Origin: Bradyrhizobium sp. Ghvi
Lineage (GTDB): Bacteria > Pseudomonadota > Alphaproteobacteria > Rhizobiales > Xanthobacteraceae
Direction of reading: 5' to 3'
Assembly (NCBI RefSeq): GCF_900115265.1
Contig: NZ_FOVU01000001.1
Coordinates: forward strand, 1,275,001-1,339,000
DNA length: 64,000 bases
The notes below the pieces were generated by a model that was not told the DNA's origin, searched no databases, and was given only the letters and a program-made list of their open reading frames with translations. Below are positions 1-9,676 of the stretch, one piece after another. How positions within the stretch are numbered: the stretch's first letter is position 1; every line of letters starts with the position of its first letter. Made by a program: the position numbers and the translations under genes.

Positions 1-428
1 TGCGCGACGAGCTGCGCAACGAGCTGGTGCCGCTCAACCGCAAATATCCGATCAAGGAGCTGCTGCAGGCCTGCCGCGATTATCCCGGCGCTTCGAATGC
101 GCGCCGCATCACCTTCGAATATGTGATGCTCAAGGGCGTCAACGATTCGCTCGACGATGCAAAGCTGCTGGTGAAGCTGCTCAAGGGCATTCACGCCAAG
201 ATCAATCTGATCCCGTTCAATCCCTGGCCCGGCACCGCCTATGAATGCTCGGACTGGGACCAGATCGAAAAGTTCTCCGAATACATCTTCAACGCCGGCT
301 ATTCCTCGCCGGTGCGCACGCCGCGCGGCCGCGACATCCTCGCCGCCTGCGGCCAGCTCAAGTCCGAGACGGAAAAGCTCAGCGCACGCGAGCGTCAAGC
401 GCTGCGCGCGATGGCGATGACGGATTGA
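1..428 (+). CDS. rlmN: 23S rRNA (adenine2503-C2)-methyltransferase RlmN, C-terminal part (5' truncated by window)
   Basis: This is the C-terminal part of a radical-SAM enzyme that methylates A2503 of 23S rRNA (in many bacteria also A37 of some tRNAs). The frame is open from base 3, so the gene begins before the window. The visible residues include the family stretch [11 protein letters not shown], the [10 protein letters not shown] segment and the terminal block [14 protein letters not shown], whose Cys is the conserved mono-methylated catalytic cysteine of RlmN. The radical-SAM CxxxCxxC motif lies outside the window. The stop is TGA at 426-428. Identification is firm from the C-terminal signature; the start is unknown. 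Confidence 0.93.
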   Translation, partial: RDELRNELVPLNRKYPIKELLQACRDYPGASNARRITFEYVMLKGVNDSLDDAKLLVKLLKGIHAKINLIPFNPWPGTAYECSDWDQIEKFSEYIFNAGYSSPVRTPRGRDILAACGQLKSETEKLSARERQALRAMAMTD

Positions 429-450
429 GGATGAGTGCCTCACGCGCTCT

Positions 451-532
451 CGTCATGGCCGGGCTTGTCCCGGCCATCCACGAACCGCGAGCAAGAAAGT
501 CGTGGATGCCCGGGTCAAGCCCGGGCATGACG
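451..532. repeat. Palindromic intergenic repeat, family A
   Basis: Two outward-facing arms, one starting CGTCATGGCCGGG and one ending CCCGGGCATGACG, enclose a short centre and form a long imperfect inverted repeat. It fills most of the gap between rlmN and the next gene. Related copies lie at 12829, 24384 and 61118. Spurious ORFs on both strands come from this repeat. Confidence 0.8.
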
Positions 533-576
533 GTTGAGAACGTGGCGACATCGTTTGTCGACAACCTGCTTATGTC

Positions 577-1071
577 ATGTCCCTGATCGGCCGCCTCGTC
601 GTCATCTTCATCGGCTTCCTCGCCGCCTGTTTCGTCGGCGGCACGATCGTGGTCGGCGCGCTGCTGTTTCCGGAATTTTCCGATCTCGGCGCCGGCCCCG
701 TCGATCAGGGCACGATCGATATCCTGCTCGGCTTCGGCTTCATTTTTGTTTCTGGTTTCGCGCTGGTACCGGCGGCGGTGATCGTCGCGATCACGGAAGC
801 CCTCTATATCCGCAGTGCGCTGGCCTACGCGGTCGGCGGTGGCCTCGTCGGTCTCGCCTGCTATCTCGGCCTCGTCCCGTTCGATTCAGATACGTTTCAG
901 TTCGAAGGCATCGTACGCCGCCATCTGGAGATCATGACCGGCGCGGGCATTGTTGCCGGCGTCGTCTACTGGCTGATCGCCGGCCGCAATGCCGGCGCCT
1001 GGCGCATCCCGCCGGCTCCGCGCCAACCGCCTCCGCCGCTGCCGTCGAATTCGCGGCCGGATGCGCGCTAG
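577..1071 (+). CDS. Small integral membrane protein of unknown function
   Basis: A 164-residue protein with about four hydrophobic segments (residues 5-30, 46-73, 80-98 and 120-137) and a proline-rich, basic cytosolic-looking tail (PPAPRQPPPPLP). I do not recognise a named family; the pattern resembles small conserved membrane proteins of Bradyrhizobium. The start ATG at 577 directly precedes the first hydrophobic helix, which fits. A longer ORF starting at 534 in another frame is a shadow. It stands between two palindromic repeats and is probably monocistronic. Function cannot be inferred. Confidence 0.7.
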   Translation: MSLIGRLVVIFIGFLAACFVGGTIVVGALLFPEFSDLGAGPVDQGTIDILLGFGFIFVSGFALVPAAVIVAITEALYIRSALAYAVGGGLVGLACYLGLVPFDSDTFQFEGIVRRHLEIMTGAGIVAGVVYWLIAGRNAGAWRIPPAPRQPPPPLPSNSRPDAR

Positions 1072-1079
1072 TTTGCACC

Positions 1080-1178
1080 GTCATTCCGGGGCGCGCGTAG
1101 CGCGAACTATGGTGCGCAATTGCGCACCTGAGAATCTCGAGATTCCCGGCTCGGTGCTGCGCACCGCCCCGGAATGAC
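1080..1178. repeat. Palindromic intergenic repeat, family B
   Basis: Begins GTCATTCCGGGGCGCGC and ends CACCGCCCCGGAATGAC, so the outer arms pair over more than ten bases. Other copies of this family lie at 59473 and 60383. It occupies the gap between the small membrane protein and the PAP2 gene. Confidence 0.8.
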
Positions 1179-1225
1179 ACCGGCAAGGGTTTTCATCCTC
1201 GTCCCGCTCCGCTAAACCGCCCGCC

Positions 1226-2002
1226 ATGAACCGGACTGGACTCTTCATCGCCCTGACGCTGTGGCTCGTGATCGGCGTCGTTTTCGGCCTCTATCCCGAG
1301 CTCGATCTCAAGCTCGCTTCGCTGTTCTTCGATCCCGCGACCAGGACATTTCCGCTCAAGCAGAACGGCTGGGCCGAGATCGCGCGGAACGCTGCGATGT
1401 GGGTCTCCTGGGCCTGCGTGCTGCCGTCGCTGGTCGCCCTGGTGGCGAAAATGATCAGGCCCGACCGTCCCCTGATGGTGTCGGGGCGCGCGATCGTGTT
1501 CCTGCTGGTGACGATCATCCTGTCGGCCGTCATTCTGTCCAACCTCACCTTCAAGACCTATTGGGGCCGGCCGCGTCCAGTGGTGGTGACCGAGTTTGCC
1601 GGCGACCAGCAATTCGTGCCGTGGTGGGATCCGCGCGGCGGCTGCGCGCGCAATTGCTCGTTCTTCTCCGGTGAAGGCGCGACTGCGTTCTGGACCCTGG
1701 CGCCGGCCGCGCTGGCGCCGCCGGCATGGCGGCCGCTCGCCTATGCCGGCGCCGTGGTGTTCGGCGCCGTGACCAGCGGGCTGCGGATGGCCTTCGGCGG
1801 CCACTTCTTCACGGACGTCGCGACCGCCGGCCTCGTCACCTTCGTCGTGATCTGGTTCGGTTTCGCGCTGATCTACCGCTGGCCGGCGACCCGGTTCTCG
1901 GACGAGGCGGTCGATGCGGCCCTGACCCGGCTGAACATGCCCGCCTACAGGCTCCGCCAGCGCCTGTTCAGCCGCAAGGCGGGTCCCGAGCCCTCGGTTT
2001 GA
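1226..2002 (+). CDS. PAP2-family phosphatase (lipid phosphatase-like)
   Basis: A 258-residue membrane protein of the type 2 phosphatidic acid phosphatase superfamily, which removes phosphate from membrane lipids such as undecaprenyl-PP, phosphatidylglycerol-P or lipid A. Motif C1 is KTYWGRPRP (residues 110-118, K-x6-RP) and C3 is R187-x5-H193-x3-D197. The middle motif, usually PSGH, reads FSGE (147-150), so the usual His is Glu. About six membrane helices are visible. Some rhizobial lipid A phosphatase-like members share diverged C2 motifs, so this may be a subfamily trait rather than damage. The substrate is unknown. Confidence 0.85.
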   Translation: MNRTGLFIALTLWLVIGVVFGLYPELDLKLASLFFDPATRTFPLKQNGWAEIARNAAMWVSWACVLPSLVALVAKMIRPDRPLMVSGRAIVFLLVTIILSAVILSNLTFKTYWGRPRPVVVTEFAGDQQFVPWWDPRGGCARNCSFFSGEGATAFWTLAPAALAPPAWRPLAYAGAVVFGAVTSGLRMAFGGHFFTDVATAGLVTFVVIWFGFALIYRWPATRFSDEAVDAALTRLNMPAYRLRQRLFSRKAGPEPSV

Positions 2003-2076
2003 GCCATTAAATGCGTGCCCCGGTCTGCGAAATTTGATATTCGCCCGATCAAACCACGCCCCTCATCAGCCTTTGA

Positions 2077-3432
<1,356 letters not shown>

Positions 3433-3436
3433 GATC

Positions 3437-3525
3437 GTAGGGTGGGTTAGCGTAGCGTAACCCACCTCTTCTGTTTTCGCGGATATAAGCGGCGGTGGGT
3501 TACGCCTTCGGCTAACCCACCCTAC
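3437..3525. repeat. Palindromic intergenic repeat, family C (GTAGGGTGGGTTA type)
   Basis: Starts GTAGGGTGGGTTAGC and ends GCTAACCCACCCTAC, a near-perfect outer inverted repeat, with an inner pair GTAACCCACC/GGTGGGTTAC. Two more copies are at 22952 and 25611. Confidence 0.85.
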
Positions 3526-3535
3526 AAGGCAAAAC

Positions 3536-3567
3536 AAAAATGGCCGGGATCGCTCCCGGCCATTTTC
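3536..3567. terminator. Bidirectional rho-independent terminator between argG and the OmpA-like gene
   Basis: A 9-bp perfect stem (TGGCCGGGA / TCCCGGCCA, loop TCGC) is flanked by A5 on the left and T4 on the right. It can end transcripts from the plus-strand argG and the minus-strand OmpA-like gene. Confidence 0.85.
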
Positions 3568-3582
3568 TTTTTTGCGACCGTC

Positions 3583-5739
3583 TTACTGGCGCGGCGGCGG
3601 GGCAGCGTTGGCCTGGCCGCCGTTCAGCAGCGGCGTGATGCGACGGACGGTGACGCGCCGGTTGATCCGGCTCGGGCCGTCGGTCTGCTCCTTCAGGTAC
3701 TGCTTGCCGTAGCCCTGCGACGTCAAGTTCTCGGCGGGCACGCCGAACTGCTGGGTCAGCAACTCGGCCGCGGCCTGCGCCCGGCGATCCGACAGCGACA
3801 GATTGTCGACGTCGTTGCCGACCGCGTCGGTGTGTCCTTCGATCAGGAACACCTCCTGCGGATTGGCCCGGATCGCCTGGTTGATGCCGTCGGCGATCAC
3901 CTGGAGTCGCGCCGCCTGGTCAGGCGGAATGGTCCACGATCCCGTCTCGAAGTTGATCGTGTTGACGTCGACGCTCGGCATCGCCATGCGGACGTTCGGC
4001 GAGTAGCGGATCTCGTCGAGCGAGTAGCGTCGTTCGATCCGCTGCACCGGCGGCGCTCGCATCGTCTCGTAGATCACGTCCGGCGATGCTTCCTGGGCAT
4101 CGACGATGTAGCGATCGTACGGGATGCTCACGACCGGCGGCGGCACGTCGACATAGAAGCCGCCGACCGCGCGCGGATCGCGATAGGTGTTGTCGATGAT
4201 GATGATCTCGCGCCCGCTGGGATCCCTGCGGATTCGGCGCAGCAGCGAACCATCGGGACCCACCACGGTGATCACCTCGCTGCCATCAGGCCGGAACACG
4301 ACGGTGCGGGTTTCGCCGCCGACGGTCTCGGTGCGGATGTCACGGGCGCCGTAGCGGAAGCGATAGAGATCGTTGCCGCGGACATATTCCTGACCGCTGG
4401 GGTCGCGGATGATGATGCGGTCGGGCTCGGTGTAGATGGTGCGGCCGTCTTCGACGACTTCCTGCCGTTGATTGCGGTAGTCGGCGATGGTGGCGCCGAT
4501 CACGGCGCCGGCCACGATCCCCGCGCCGAACGCCAGCGGCGTCAGGTCACGCTTCGGCGGAGGCGGTGGAGGCGGCAGCGGTGCGGCAACCGTCGGCGCC
4601 GCGCGGAACGCCGGTGCAACCGTTGGCGGTGCGTACTGAGCCTTGTTGGGCGGCGGTGCCGCGGCCGGCGTGGCCGGGACGACGGTCGGTGCAGCGGCGC
4701 CGGGCGGCGGTGCCGGAGGACGCTGCACGGCACCCGCCTGGGGCGTCACAGGCGGTGTTCCAGCCGTGGGCGCGCCCGCAGCCGGCGCTCCACCCTGACG
4801 TCCTGGAAGCGGCGTCGCACCACCAGGGGCAGGCGTTGCCGACGGAGCCGGGGTTGCACCTGGAGCCGGCGCCCCCGGACGCGTGGTGCCGGGTGCAGGC
4901 GCTGCCGACGGAGCCGGGGTGGCACCCGGAGCTGGCGTCCCCGCGGCCGGCGGAGCGCCGGGGCGTCCCGGCGCTGGCGTCACGGACGGCGTCGGAGTCG
5001 GAGTAGCAGTCGTCGTCCCCGGGCGAGCTGCCGGCGCCGCGGGCGATGGCGTTGCAGTCGGAGCTGGCGTCGGCGTCGGCGCAGGTCGTGCGCCAGGAGC
5101 CGAAGGCGGCGTCGTCGCTGCAGCAGGCGGAGGCGGCGCAGCCGGCCGCCCCGGTGCCGTCACGGGCGGCGGCGGAGGGGTCGGTGTCGGAGCGTGCTGC
5201 TGCGGGGCCGCGGCCGGAGGCGGCGGTGTCGGTGCGTGCTGTTGCGGCGCCGGGGGCGGAGGTGTCGGCGCGTGCTGCTGCGGCGCTGGAGGCGGAGCCG
5301 GTGGTGTCGGCGCGTGTTGCTGCGGAGCCGCGGCCGGAGGCGGCGTCGGCGGCTTGGGTGCAGCAGGCGGCGGCGGGGGCGGAGGAGGCGCCTGACGGCT
5401 TGCGGGCGGCGGAGGTGGCGGCGTCGGGCGTGACGGCGCGGCAGCCGGCGGAGGTGCGGCAGGCGGATGCGGCGGTGCCGCCGCGGGCGGCGGCGCGGTC
5501 GGATGAGCGGGAGCCGCAGGCGGTGGAGGCGGCGTCGCCGGACGCGCGGCGGGCGGCGGTCCCTTCGGCGCTTCCTTCGGAGGCTGCTTCGGTTTTCCGT
5601 CAGGGCCCGTCTCTGGCTGGGCCTGCGCGACCACGAGTGGCGGCGCGGATTGCGCATGCGATGCGGAGCTTGCGAATTGCATCGCGGTCAGAGCCGTCGT
5701 GGCAAGCAGCACGAAACGAAGGTTGGTCATGTGGTTCAA
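3583..5739 (-). CDS. Proline-rich OmpA-family outer-membrane/peptidoglycan-binding protein
   Basis: A 718-residue exported protein with a signal peptide (hydrophobic core about residues 8-24, cleavage near SHAQ-S). Residues 32-395 form a proline/alanine-rich low-complexity region, including four copies of PQQHAPTP at 139-186. A glycine-rich hydrophobic patch (403-419) follows, then a charged region with DPSG repeats. The C-terminal OmpA peptidoglycan-binding domain is at 594-702, with signature GHTDAVGNDVDNLSLSDRRA. Such proteins anchor the outer membrane to peptidoglycan; the Pro-rich region probably spans the periplasm. ATG 5730 (fourth codon) is an equally plausible start. The high-GC repeats create long open shadow frames on the other strand. 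Confidence 0.9.
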   Translation of the reverse strand: MNHMTNLRFVLLATTALTAMQFASSASHAQSAPPLVVAQAQPETGPDGKPKQPPKEAPKGPPPAARPATPPPPPAAPAHPTAPPPAAAPPHPPAAPPPAAAPSRPTPPPPPPASRQAPPPPPPPPAAPKPPTPPPAAAPQQHAPTPPAPPPAPQQHAPTPPPPAPQQHAPTPPPPAAAPQQHAPTPTPPPPPVTAPGRPAAPPPPAAATTPPSAPGARPAPTPTPAPTATPSPAAPAARPGTTTATPTPTPSVTPAPGRPGAPPAAGTPAPGATPAPSAAPAPGTTRPGAPAPGATPAPSATPAPGGATPLPGRQGGAPAAGAPTAGTPPVTPQAGAVQRPPAPPPGAAAPTVVPATPAAAPPPNKAQYAPPTVAPAFRAAPTVAAPLPPPPPPPKRDLTPLAFGAGIVAGAVIGATIADYRNQRQEVVEDGRTIYTEPDRIIIRDPSGQEYVRGNDLYRFRYGARDIRTETVGGETRTVVFRPDGSEVITVVGPDGSLLRRIRRDPSGREIIIIDNTYRDPRAVGGFYVDVPPPVVSIPYDRYIVDAQEASPDVIYETMRAPPVQRIERRYSLDEIRYSPNVRMAMPSVDVNTINFETGSWTIPPDQAARLQVIADGINQAIRANPQEVFLIEGHTDAVGNDVDNLSLSDRRAQAAAELLTQQFGVPAENLTSQGYGKQYLKEQTDGPSRINRRVTVRRITPLLNGGQANAAPPPRQ
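5182..5325 (-). repeat. In-gene coding repeat: four PQQHAPTP units
   Basis: Codons for PQQHAPTP recur four times, separated by 4-6 Pro/Ala codons, at residues 139-146, 153-160, 165-172 and 179-186 of the OmpA-like protein. Such tandem coding repeats are prone to length variation between strains. Confidence 0.8.
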
Positions 5740-5918
5740 CTTCCCCGGAAGGTTCTTTGACGAAGTCTGGTGATGAACGGCTACGCGTTAGGCCGCATTG
5801 TGGCGGGCGAAGCGGTCGCGGCCCGATTTATTTCTGCACGCAAATCACGTCACGATGGCGACGTTCATTGCGCATTCAGACGCAGGTTGCAATCGCCCAA
5901 CATGTGATCGCTCTCGTC

Positions 5919-6161
5919 TCACATGTGATCCTGCGACGAATTGGCATCCGTCGCGGGATTGGGTGTGAGCGGACCATTCGGTCCGCGTGATGGAATCTCT
6001 TCGGGCATGTGTCCCGGCAATTCATCGGGCTGCGGTGATTCGCCGGGCTCGCGCACCGGTGGCGTGATCTCAGGCTGCGGATTGCCCGGCGGAATTCCCG
6101 GCGGCGGCTCAGCGGGCGTGCCGGGCGTCGATGGTGGTATCTCGGGCGGTTCGATTGGCAT
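5919..6161 (-). CDS. Possible small proline-rich protein
   Basis: An 80-residue frame, very rich in Pro, Glu and Gly (PIEPPEIPPSTPGTPAEPPPG and similar), with no hydrophobic segment or recognised domain. ATG 6161 is preceded closely by GAGG; a GTG at 6170 is an alternative. It sits alone in the gap between the OmpA-like gene and the glyoxalase gene, on the same strand as both. I recall short Pro-rich hypothetical proteins of this style in Bradyrhizobium, but composition alone can keep such a frame open in GC-rich DNA, so reality is uncertain. Confidence 0.4.
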   Translation of the reverse strand: MPIEPPEIPPSTPGTPAEPPPGIPPGNPQPEITPPVREPGESPQPDELPGHMPEEIPSRGPNGPLTPNPATDANSSQDHM

Positions 6162-6234
6162 CGGCCTCACGAAGATCAGTTGTCAGGAGAACGACAACGA
6201 CGATGCCGCGCCGATGTTCCCGCATCGCGCCGTC

Positions 6235-6621
6235 CTATTCCGGCGCGTGACAGACCGCCTCGATGTTGTGGCCATCGGGATCGAGCACGAAGGCGCCGTA
6301 ATAGTTCGCGTGGTAATGCGGGCGAAGGCCGGGCGCTCCGTTGTCGCGGCCGCCTGCCGCCATCGCGGCCTTGTAGAACGCATCGACGGTCGCGCGGTCC
6401 TTGGCGCGGATCGCGACATGCACCGGCTTGTTCATCGCGCCTTCGCCGCCGATCCAGAAATCCGGCTTGCCCTCGGCGCCGAAGCCGGCGGCTGCGGCGT
6501 GGCCGGTCTGCTCCGCCGTCACCTCCATGATCAGGCTGTAATCGAGCGGCGCCAGGGCCTTGGCGTAGAACGCCTTCGCGGCCTCATAGTCGGAAACGGA
6601 CAAACCCAAATGATCGATCAT
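6235..6621 (-). CDS. VOC/glyoxalase-fold family protein
   Basis: A 128-residue single-domain vicinal-oxygen-chelate protein. The start HLGLSVSDYEAAKAFYAKAL and end YYGAFVLDPDGHNIEAVCH are typical of glyoxalase/bleomycin-resistance/dioxygenase members. The candidate metal ligands are the His near residue 4 and the Glu of NIEAVCH. The frame is open further upstream, but ATG 6621 follows a strong GGAGG and gives a standard N-terminus. It lies 16 bases downstream of the FkbM methyltransferase gene on the same strand, so the two are probably co-transcribed. Substrate unknown. Confidence 0.85.
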   Translation of the reverse strand: MIDHLGLSVSDYEAAKAFYAKALAPLDYSLIMEVTAEQTGHAAAAGFGAEGKPDFWIGGEGAMNKPVHVAIRAKDRATVDAFYKAAMAAGGRDNGAPGLRPHYHANYYGAFVLDPDGHNIEAVCHAPE

Positions 6622-6637
6622 CACCAACCTCCGCTGT

Positions 6638-7495
6638 TCAACGTGACAGGAACGTATTGCTACGCGTCTTGCGCGCGATCGCAAAGCCGCGCGCAACCAT
6701 GTCAGCGATACAATCTTCGCGCCATTCGTTTTGTGACAGATGCTCGATCACGACGGCGCGGGGCCACAGCGATGGCGGTGCGTCGCGGAAGAAGCCGATC
6801 AGGACGCGGTCTTCAAAACCTTCGACGTCGATTTTGAGTGAATCGACCTGTGCGACGCCGGCCTCTTCGAGGATGCGCGTGAGCCGCAACGACGGCACCT
6901 TGATCGCATCCGTGCTGGCGGTCCCGGTGACGACATGCGTGGCGCCGAGATTGCCGCCGCCGCTCTCGATCATCAGCTCGCCGTCGGCATCGCCCGCGGC
7001 GGCCTGCACCAGGCGGACCTGCGTTGCGTTCGATGCGGCGTGGTTGAATGAGAGCCGTCCAAACGTCAGTGGATGCGGCTCGATCGCGACCACCTTGCCC
7101 GAGGTCCCGACCTGCCGCGCCATCACCAGCGCAAAGGTGCCGACATTGGCGCCGACATCGACGAAGGTGCCGCCTTCAGGTGTGTGCCGGCGCAGGAAGT
7201 CGAGCTCGTCGATGTTATAGTCGGGGTTGAACAGCGCGCCGCGTTCGGTGGCGCTGCCCTGGTGATAGAAGCGGAACGAGGCGCCCTGATATTGCACGTC
7301 GACCGGGCCGCCGCGCAGCAGATTGACCAGTCGCGACATCCATGGACGGAATGCGCCGCGCTTCAGCCTGGACGCTTGCGCGAGCCTGATAATCGCGGCC
7401 TGCGCTGCATTCGGTGCAAAGGTGCCAAACGGTGCAGTCGAAAGGGCATTGTCGGGCGTCACGCAGGCGGTCCTCGTTGCAGGCGGCGCATGCAT
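6638..7495 (-). CDS. FkbM-family SAM-dependent methyltransferase
   Basis: A 285-residue protein. The SAM-binding motif FVDVGANVGT is at residues 111-120 and the FkbM post-motif KIDVEGFED at 221-229, a combination diagnostic of FkbM methyltransferases. These enzymes O-methylate polyketides, sugars or glycans; the acceptor here is unknown. The first ~60 residues are not part of the core fold and the start could be internal. The VOC gene follows 16 bases downstream, suggesting a two-gene operon. Confidence 0.87.
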   Translation of the reverse strand: MHAPPATRTACVTPDNALSTAPFGTFAPNAAQAAIIRLAQASRLKRGAFRPWMSRLVNLLRGGPVDVQYQGASFRFYHQGSATERGALFNPDYNIDELDFLRRHTPEGGTFVDVGANVGTFALVMARQVGTSGKVVAIEPHPLTFGRLSFNHAASNATQVRLVQAAAGDADGELMIESGGGNLGATHVVTGTASTDAIKVPSLRLTRILEEAGVAQVDSLKIDVEGFEDRVLIGFFRDAPPSLWPRAVVIEHLSQNEWREDCIADMVARGFAIARKTRSNTFLSR

Positions 7496-7526
7496 AGCCG
7501 GTTTTGGTGGGGCCTACAAACTCACT

Positions 7527-7677
7527 GTCATCCCGGGGCGCGAAGCGAGCCCGGGATCCATAACCACAGGGAGGAATGTGACGCGAGATACCCACTCCGA
7601 GTCTTCACCAAACCTCTCCCTGTGGGTTATGGATCCCGGACCTGCGCGCGCTTTGAGGCGCGCTTGTCCGGGATGAC
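7527..7677. repeat. Large palindromic intergenic repeat, family B-like
   Basis: Arms GTCATCCCGGGGCGCGAAGCG and GCTTGTCCGGGATGAC flank a second nested pair (GGGATCCATAACCACAGGGA / TCCCTGTGGGTTATGGATCC). The nesting gives a long hairpin. It separates the FkbM gene from the ABC transporter gene. A similar element is at 44499. Confidence 0.8.
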
Positions 7678-7690
7678 GCAGAGCAAAGCC

Positions 7691-9637
7691 TCATGCCACC
7701 TTCTTGCGCTGCCTTAGGAAGCGGCCAAGCAGCTTGCGTCGGCCCCTGCGCGGGATCAGGTCGACGTCGCTGACGAGCCTGGCGCCGCCCTTGCGGCGCT
7801 CCAGCACGATCTTGCGGCTATGGAAGGCCTCCAGCTCGACGCGATGCGCGACGCTGACGATGGTGGCCTCTCGCAGCTCGTCCGTGACCATCTTCATCAT
7901 CTTGTCCTGGCTCTTCTCGTCGAGCGCGGAGGTCGCTTCATCCAGCACGACGATGTCGGGGTTGTGCAAGAGCAGCCGCGCGAAAGCGAGGCGCTGCTTC
8001 TCGCCGCCCGACAGCGTCTGGTCCCACGGCCCCTCCTCCTCGATCTTTTCCTTGAGATGGTCGAGGCCGACCTTGTGCAGGGCTTCGCCGATCTCCTCCT
8101 CGCTCCAGTTCTCGGCCGTGCCGGGATAGGCGACCGCTCGGCGCAAGGACCCCGAGGGTACGTAGGGCCGCTGCGGCAGCATGAACAGCCGCCTGTCGGG
8201 GTGGAGATTGACGCTGCCGCCGCCCCATGGCCACAGGCCCGCAATGGCGCGCACCAGCGTGCTCTTGCCGGTGCCGGATTCGCCGGCGACCAAGAGCCGT
8301 TCGCCCGGCGCGATCACCACCTCGGTCTCGCCGACCACGGCGGTGCCGTCGTCCAGCGTGACGGACAGGTCGTTCAGCTCCAGCATGGCGTCGTTGCTGG
8401 TCTCGCCGCGCTTGATGCGGCCGAGGCCGTCGCCCTGCTCGGCACGCTCGAGGCCGTCGAGCGACATCATCAGCGAAGCGATGCGGCGGGCGCAGGCGTT
8501 CCAGTCGGCGAGTCGAGGATAATTGTCGACCAGCCAGCCGAATGCACTCTGCACGATGGTGAAGGCGGAGGCCGCCTGCATCACCTGTCCGAGTGTCATG
8601 CTGCCGTCGAGGAATTTTGGCGCACAAAGCAGGAGGGGGACGACAGGCGCAACGAGGCTTGACCCTTGCGACACCAGCGTGGTGCGCATGTGTTGGCCGG
8701 CGAGGCGGGCCCACTGCCGCAACACGTTGCTGAAGTTGCGGTCGATGCCGCCGCGCTCCTCTTCCTCGCCGCCGAGCAGCGCGATGCTTTCGCCGTTCTC
8801 GCGCACGCGCGTCAGCGTGTAGCGGAAATCGGCTTCCGCCTGATTCTTGTCCTCGGAGACCTGCACGAATTGACGACCGATCACCAGGATCGAACCGGAA
8901 GCGATGGCGGCGTAGAGTATCGCGGCGATCACGAGAAAGCCGGGAATGGTGATCGACGATCCACCTGAGGTGACGGTGAGCGCGCCGCCGATGGTCCAGA
9001 GCACGACGATGAAGGTCGCGGCCGACAGCAGCGCCGAGGTGACGCCGGCGAGAAAGTCGACCGGCGAGTCCGTTGCGACGCGTAAGTCCTCCGCGATCCT
9101 GTATTCGGGATTGTCGTGGTCGCCGCCGACGAGATTGAGCTGGTAGTAACGTCCGTTCTCGAGCCAGCGCGTCAGCACGCTGCTCGTGAGCCAGGCGCGC
9201 CAGCGCCGCTGGATGCCCATCCGCGCAAACACCTGCGCGACGCCGAGCACGATGCTGCCGATCGCGAGCGGGAAGAACATTGCGGTGAGGTGGAAGACCG
9301 TGGTCGCATCGCGCTTCTCGATGGCATCGAAGATCGCGCGATTCCAGACATTGATGCCGTATTGGAAACCGACGGTCAGGACGATCATCAGGGCAAGGCC
9401 GATCGACAACGGCCAAGCCAGGCGATCGCCCTTGCGGCTCCAGAAACCGCGCGCGCTGATCCAGAAGCGGGTGAGAAGATAATCCTTGCGCGCCTGCTCG
9501 GCCTCTTCGGGCGTCAGCTCGGGATCAGGCTCCAGCAATTCGGGCGGCGGCGGCGCGACATCATCGCCGTTCTCGCCGGTGACCTTCACGATGGGCGCTG
9601 TCTTGCCCTGCTCCTTTTTCCGGACCGGCTTCTGCAT
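7691..9637 (-). CDS. SbmA/BacA-like ABC transporter, fused permease-ATPase (BclA/YddA type)
   Basis: A 648-residue half-transporter. The N-terminal cytoplasmic tail (1-70) is acidic. An SbmA/BacA-like membrane domain covers about residues 70-370, with helices near 74-92, 116-136, 198-222 and 232-254. The C-terminal ATPase has Walker A GESGTGKST (452-460), signature LSGGEKQ (542-548), Walker B VVLDEA (563-568) and switch His 598. BacA-type proteins import peptides; the ATPase-fused rhizobial form BclA moves nodule-specific cysteine-rich peptides, and other members (YddA, vitamin B12 transporters) have different cargo. It starts 39 bases after the hybrid sensor kinase ends, on the same strand. 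Family is clear; substrate is inferred only. Confidence 0.88.
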   Translation of the reverse strand: MQKPVRKKEQGKTAPIVKVTGENGDDVAPPPPELLEPDPELTPEEAEQARKDYLLTRFWISARGFWSRKGDRLAWPLSIGLALMIVLTVGFQYGINVWNRAIFDAIEKRDATTVFHLTAMFFPLAIGSIVLGVAQVFARMGIQRRWRAWLTSSVLTRWLENGRYYQLNLVGGDHDNPEYRIAEDLRVATDSPVDFLAGVTSALLSAATFIVVLWTIGGALTVTSGGSSITIPGFLVIAAILYAAIASGSILVIGRQFVQVSEDKNQAEADFRYTLTRVRENGESIALLGGEEEERGGIDRNFSNVLRQWARLAGQHMRTTLVSQGSSLVAPVVPLLLCAPKFLDGSMTLGQVMQAASAFTIVQSAFGWLVDNYPRLADWNACARRIASLMMSLDGLERAEQGDGLGRIKRGETSNDAMLELNDLSVTLDDGTAVVGETEVVIAPGERLLVAGESGTGKSTLVRAIAGLWPWGGGSVNLHPDRRLFMLPQRPYVPSGSLRRAVAYPGTAENWSEEEIGEALHKVGLDHLKEKIEEEGPWDQTLSGGEKQRLAFARLLLHNPDIVVLDEATSALDEKSQDKMMKMVTDELREATIVSVAHRVELEAFHSRKIVLERRKGGARLVSDVDLIPRRGRRKLLGRFLRQRKKVA

Positions 9638-9676
9638 GAGGGGACAACGCGGTCCGGTTCCCTCCAGTTCCCCGCC

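Noticed and set aside
5182..5325. Regular repeats that could suggest a CRISPR-like array
   Set aside because: They are in-frame codons for PQQHAPTP within a proline-rich protein, with irregular spacing and no unique spacers.
3832..5433. Long Arg-rich and Gly/Ala-rich frames antisense to the OmpA-like gene
   Set aside because: Products of the GC-rich proline codon repeats; extreme composition and no start context.
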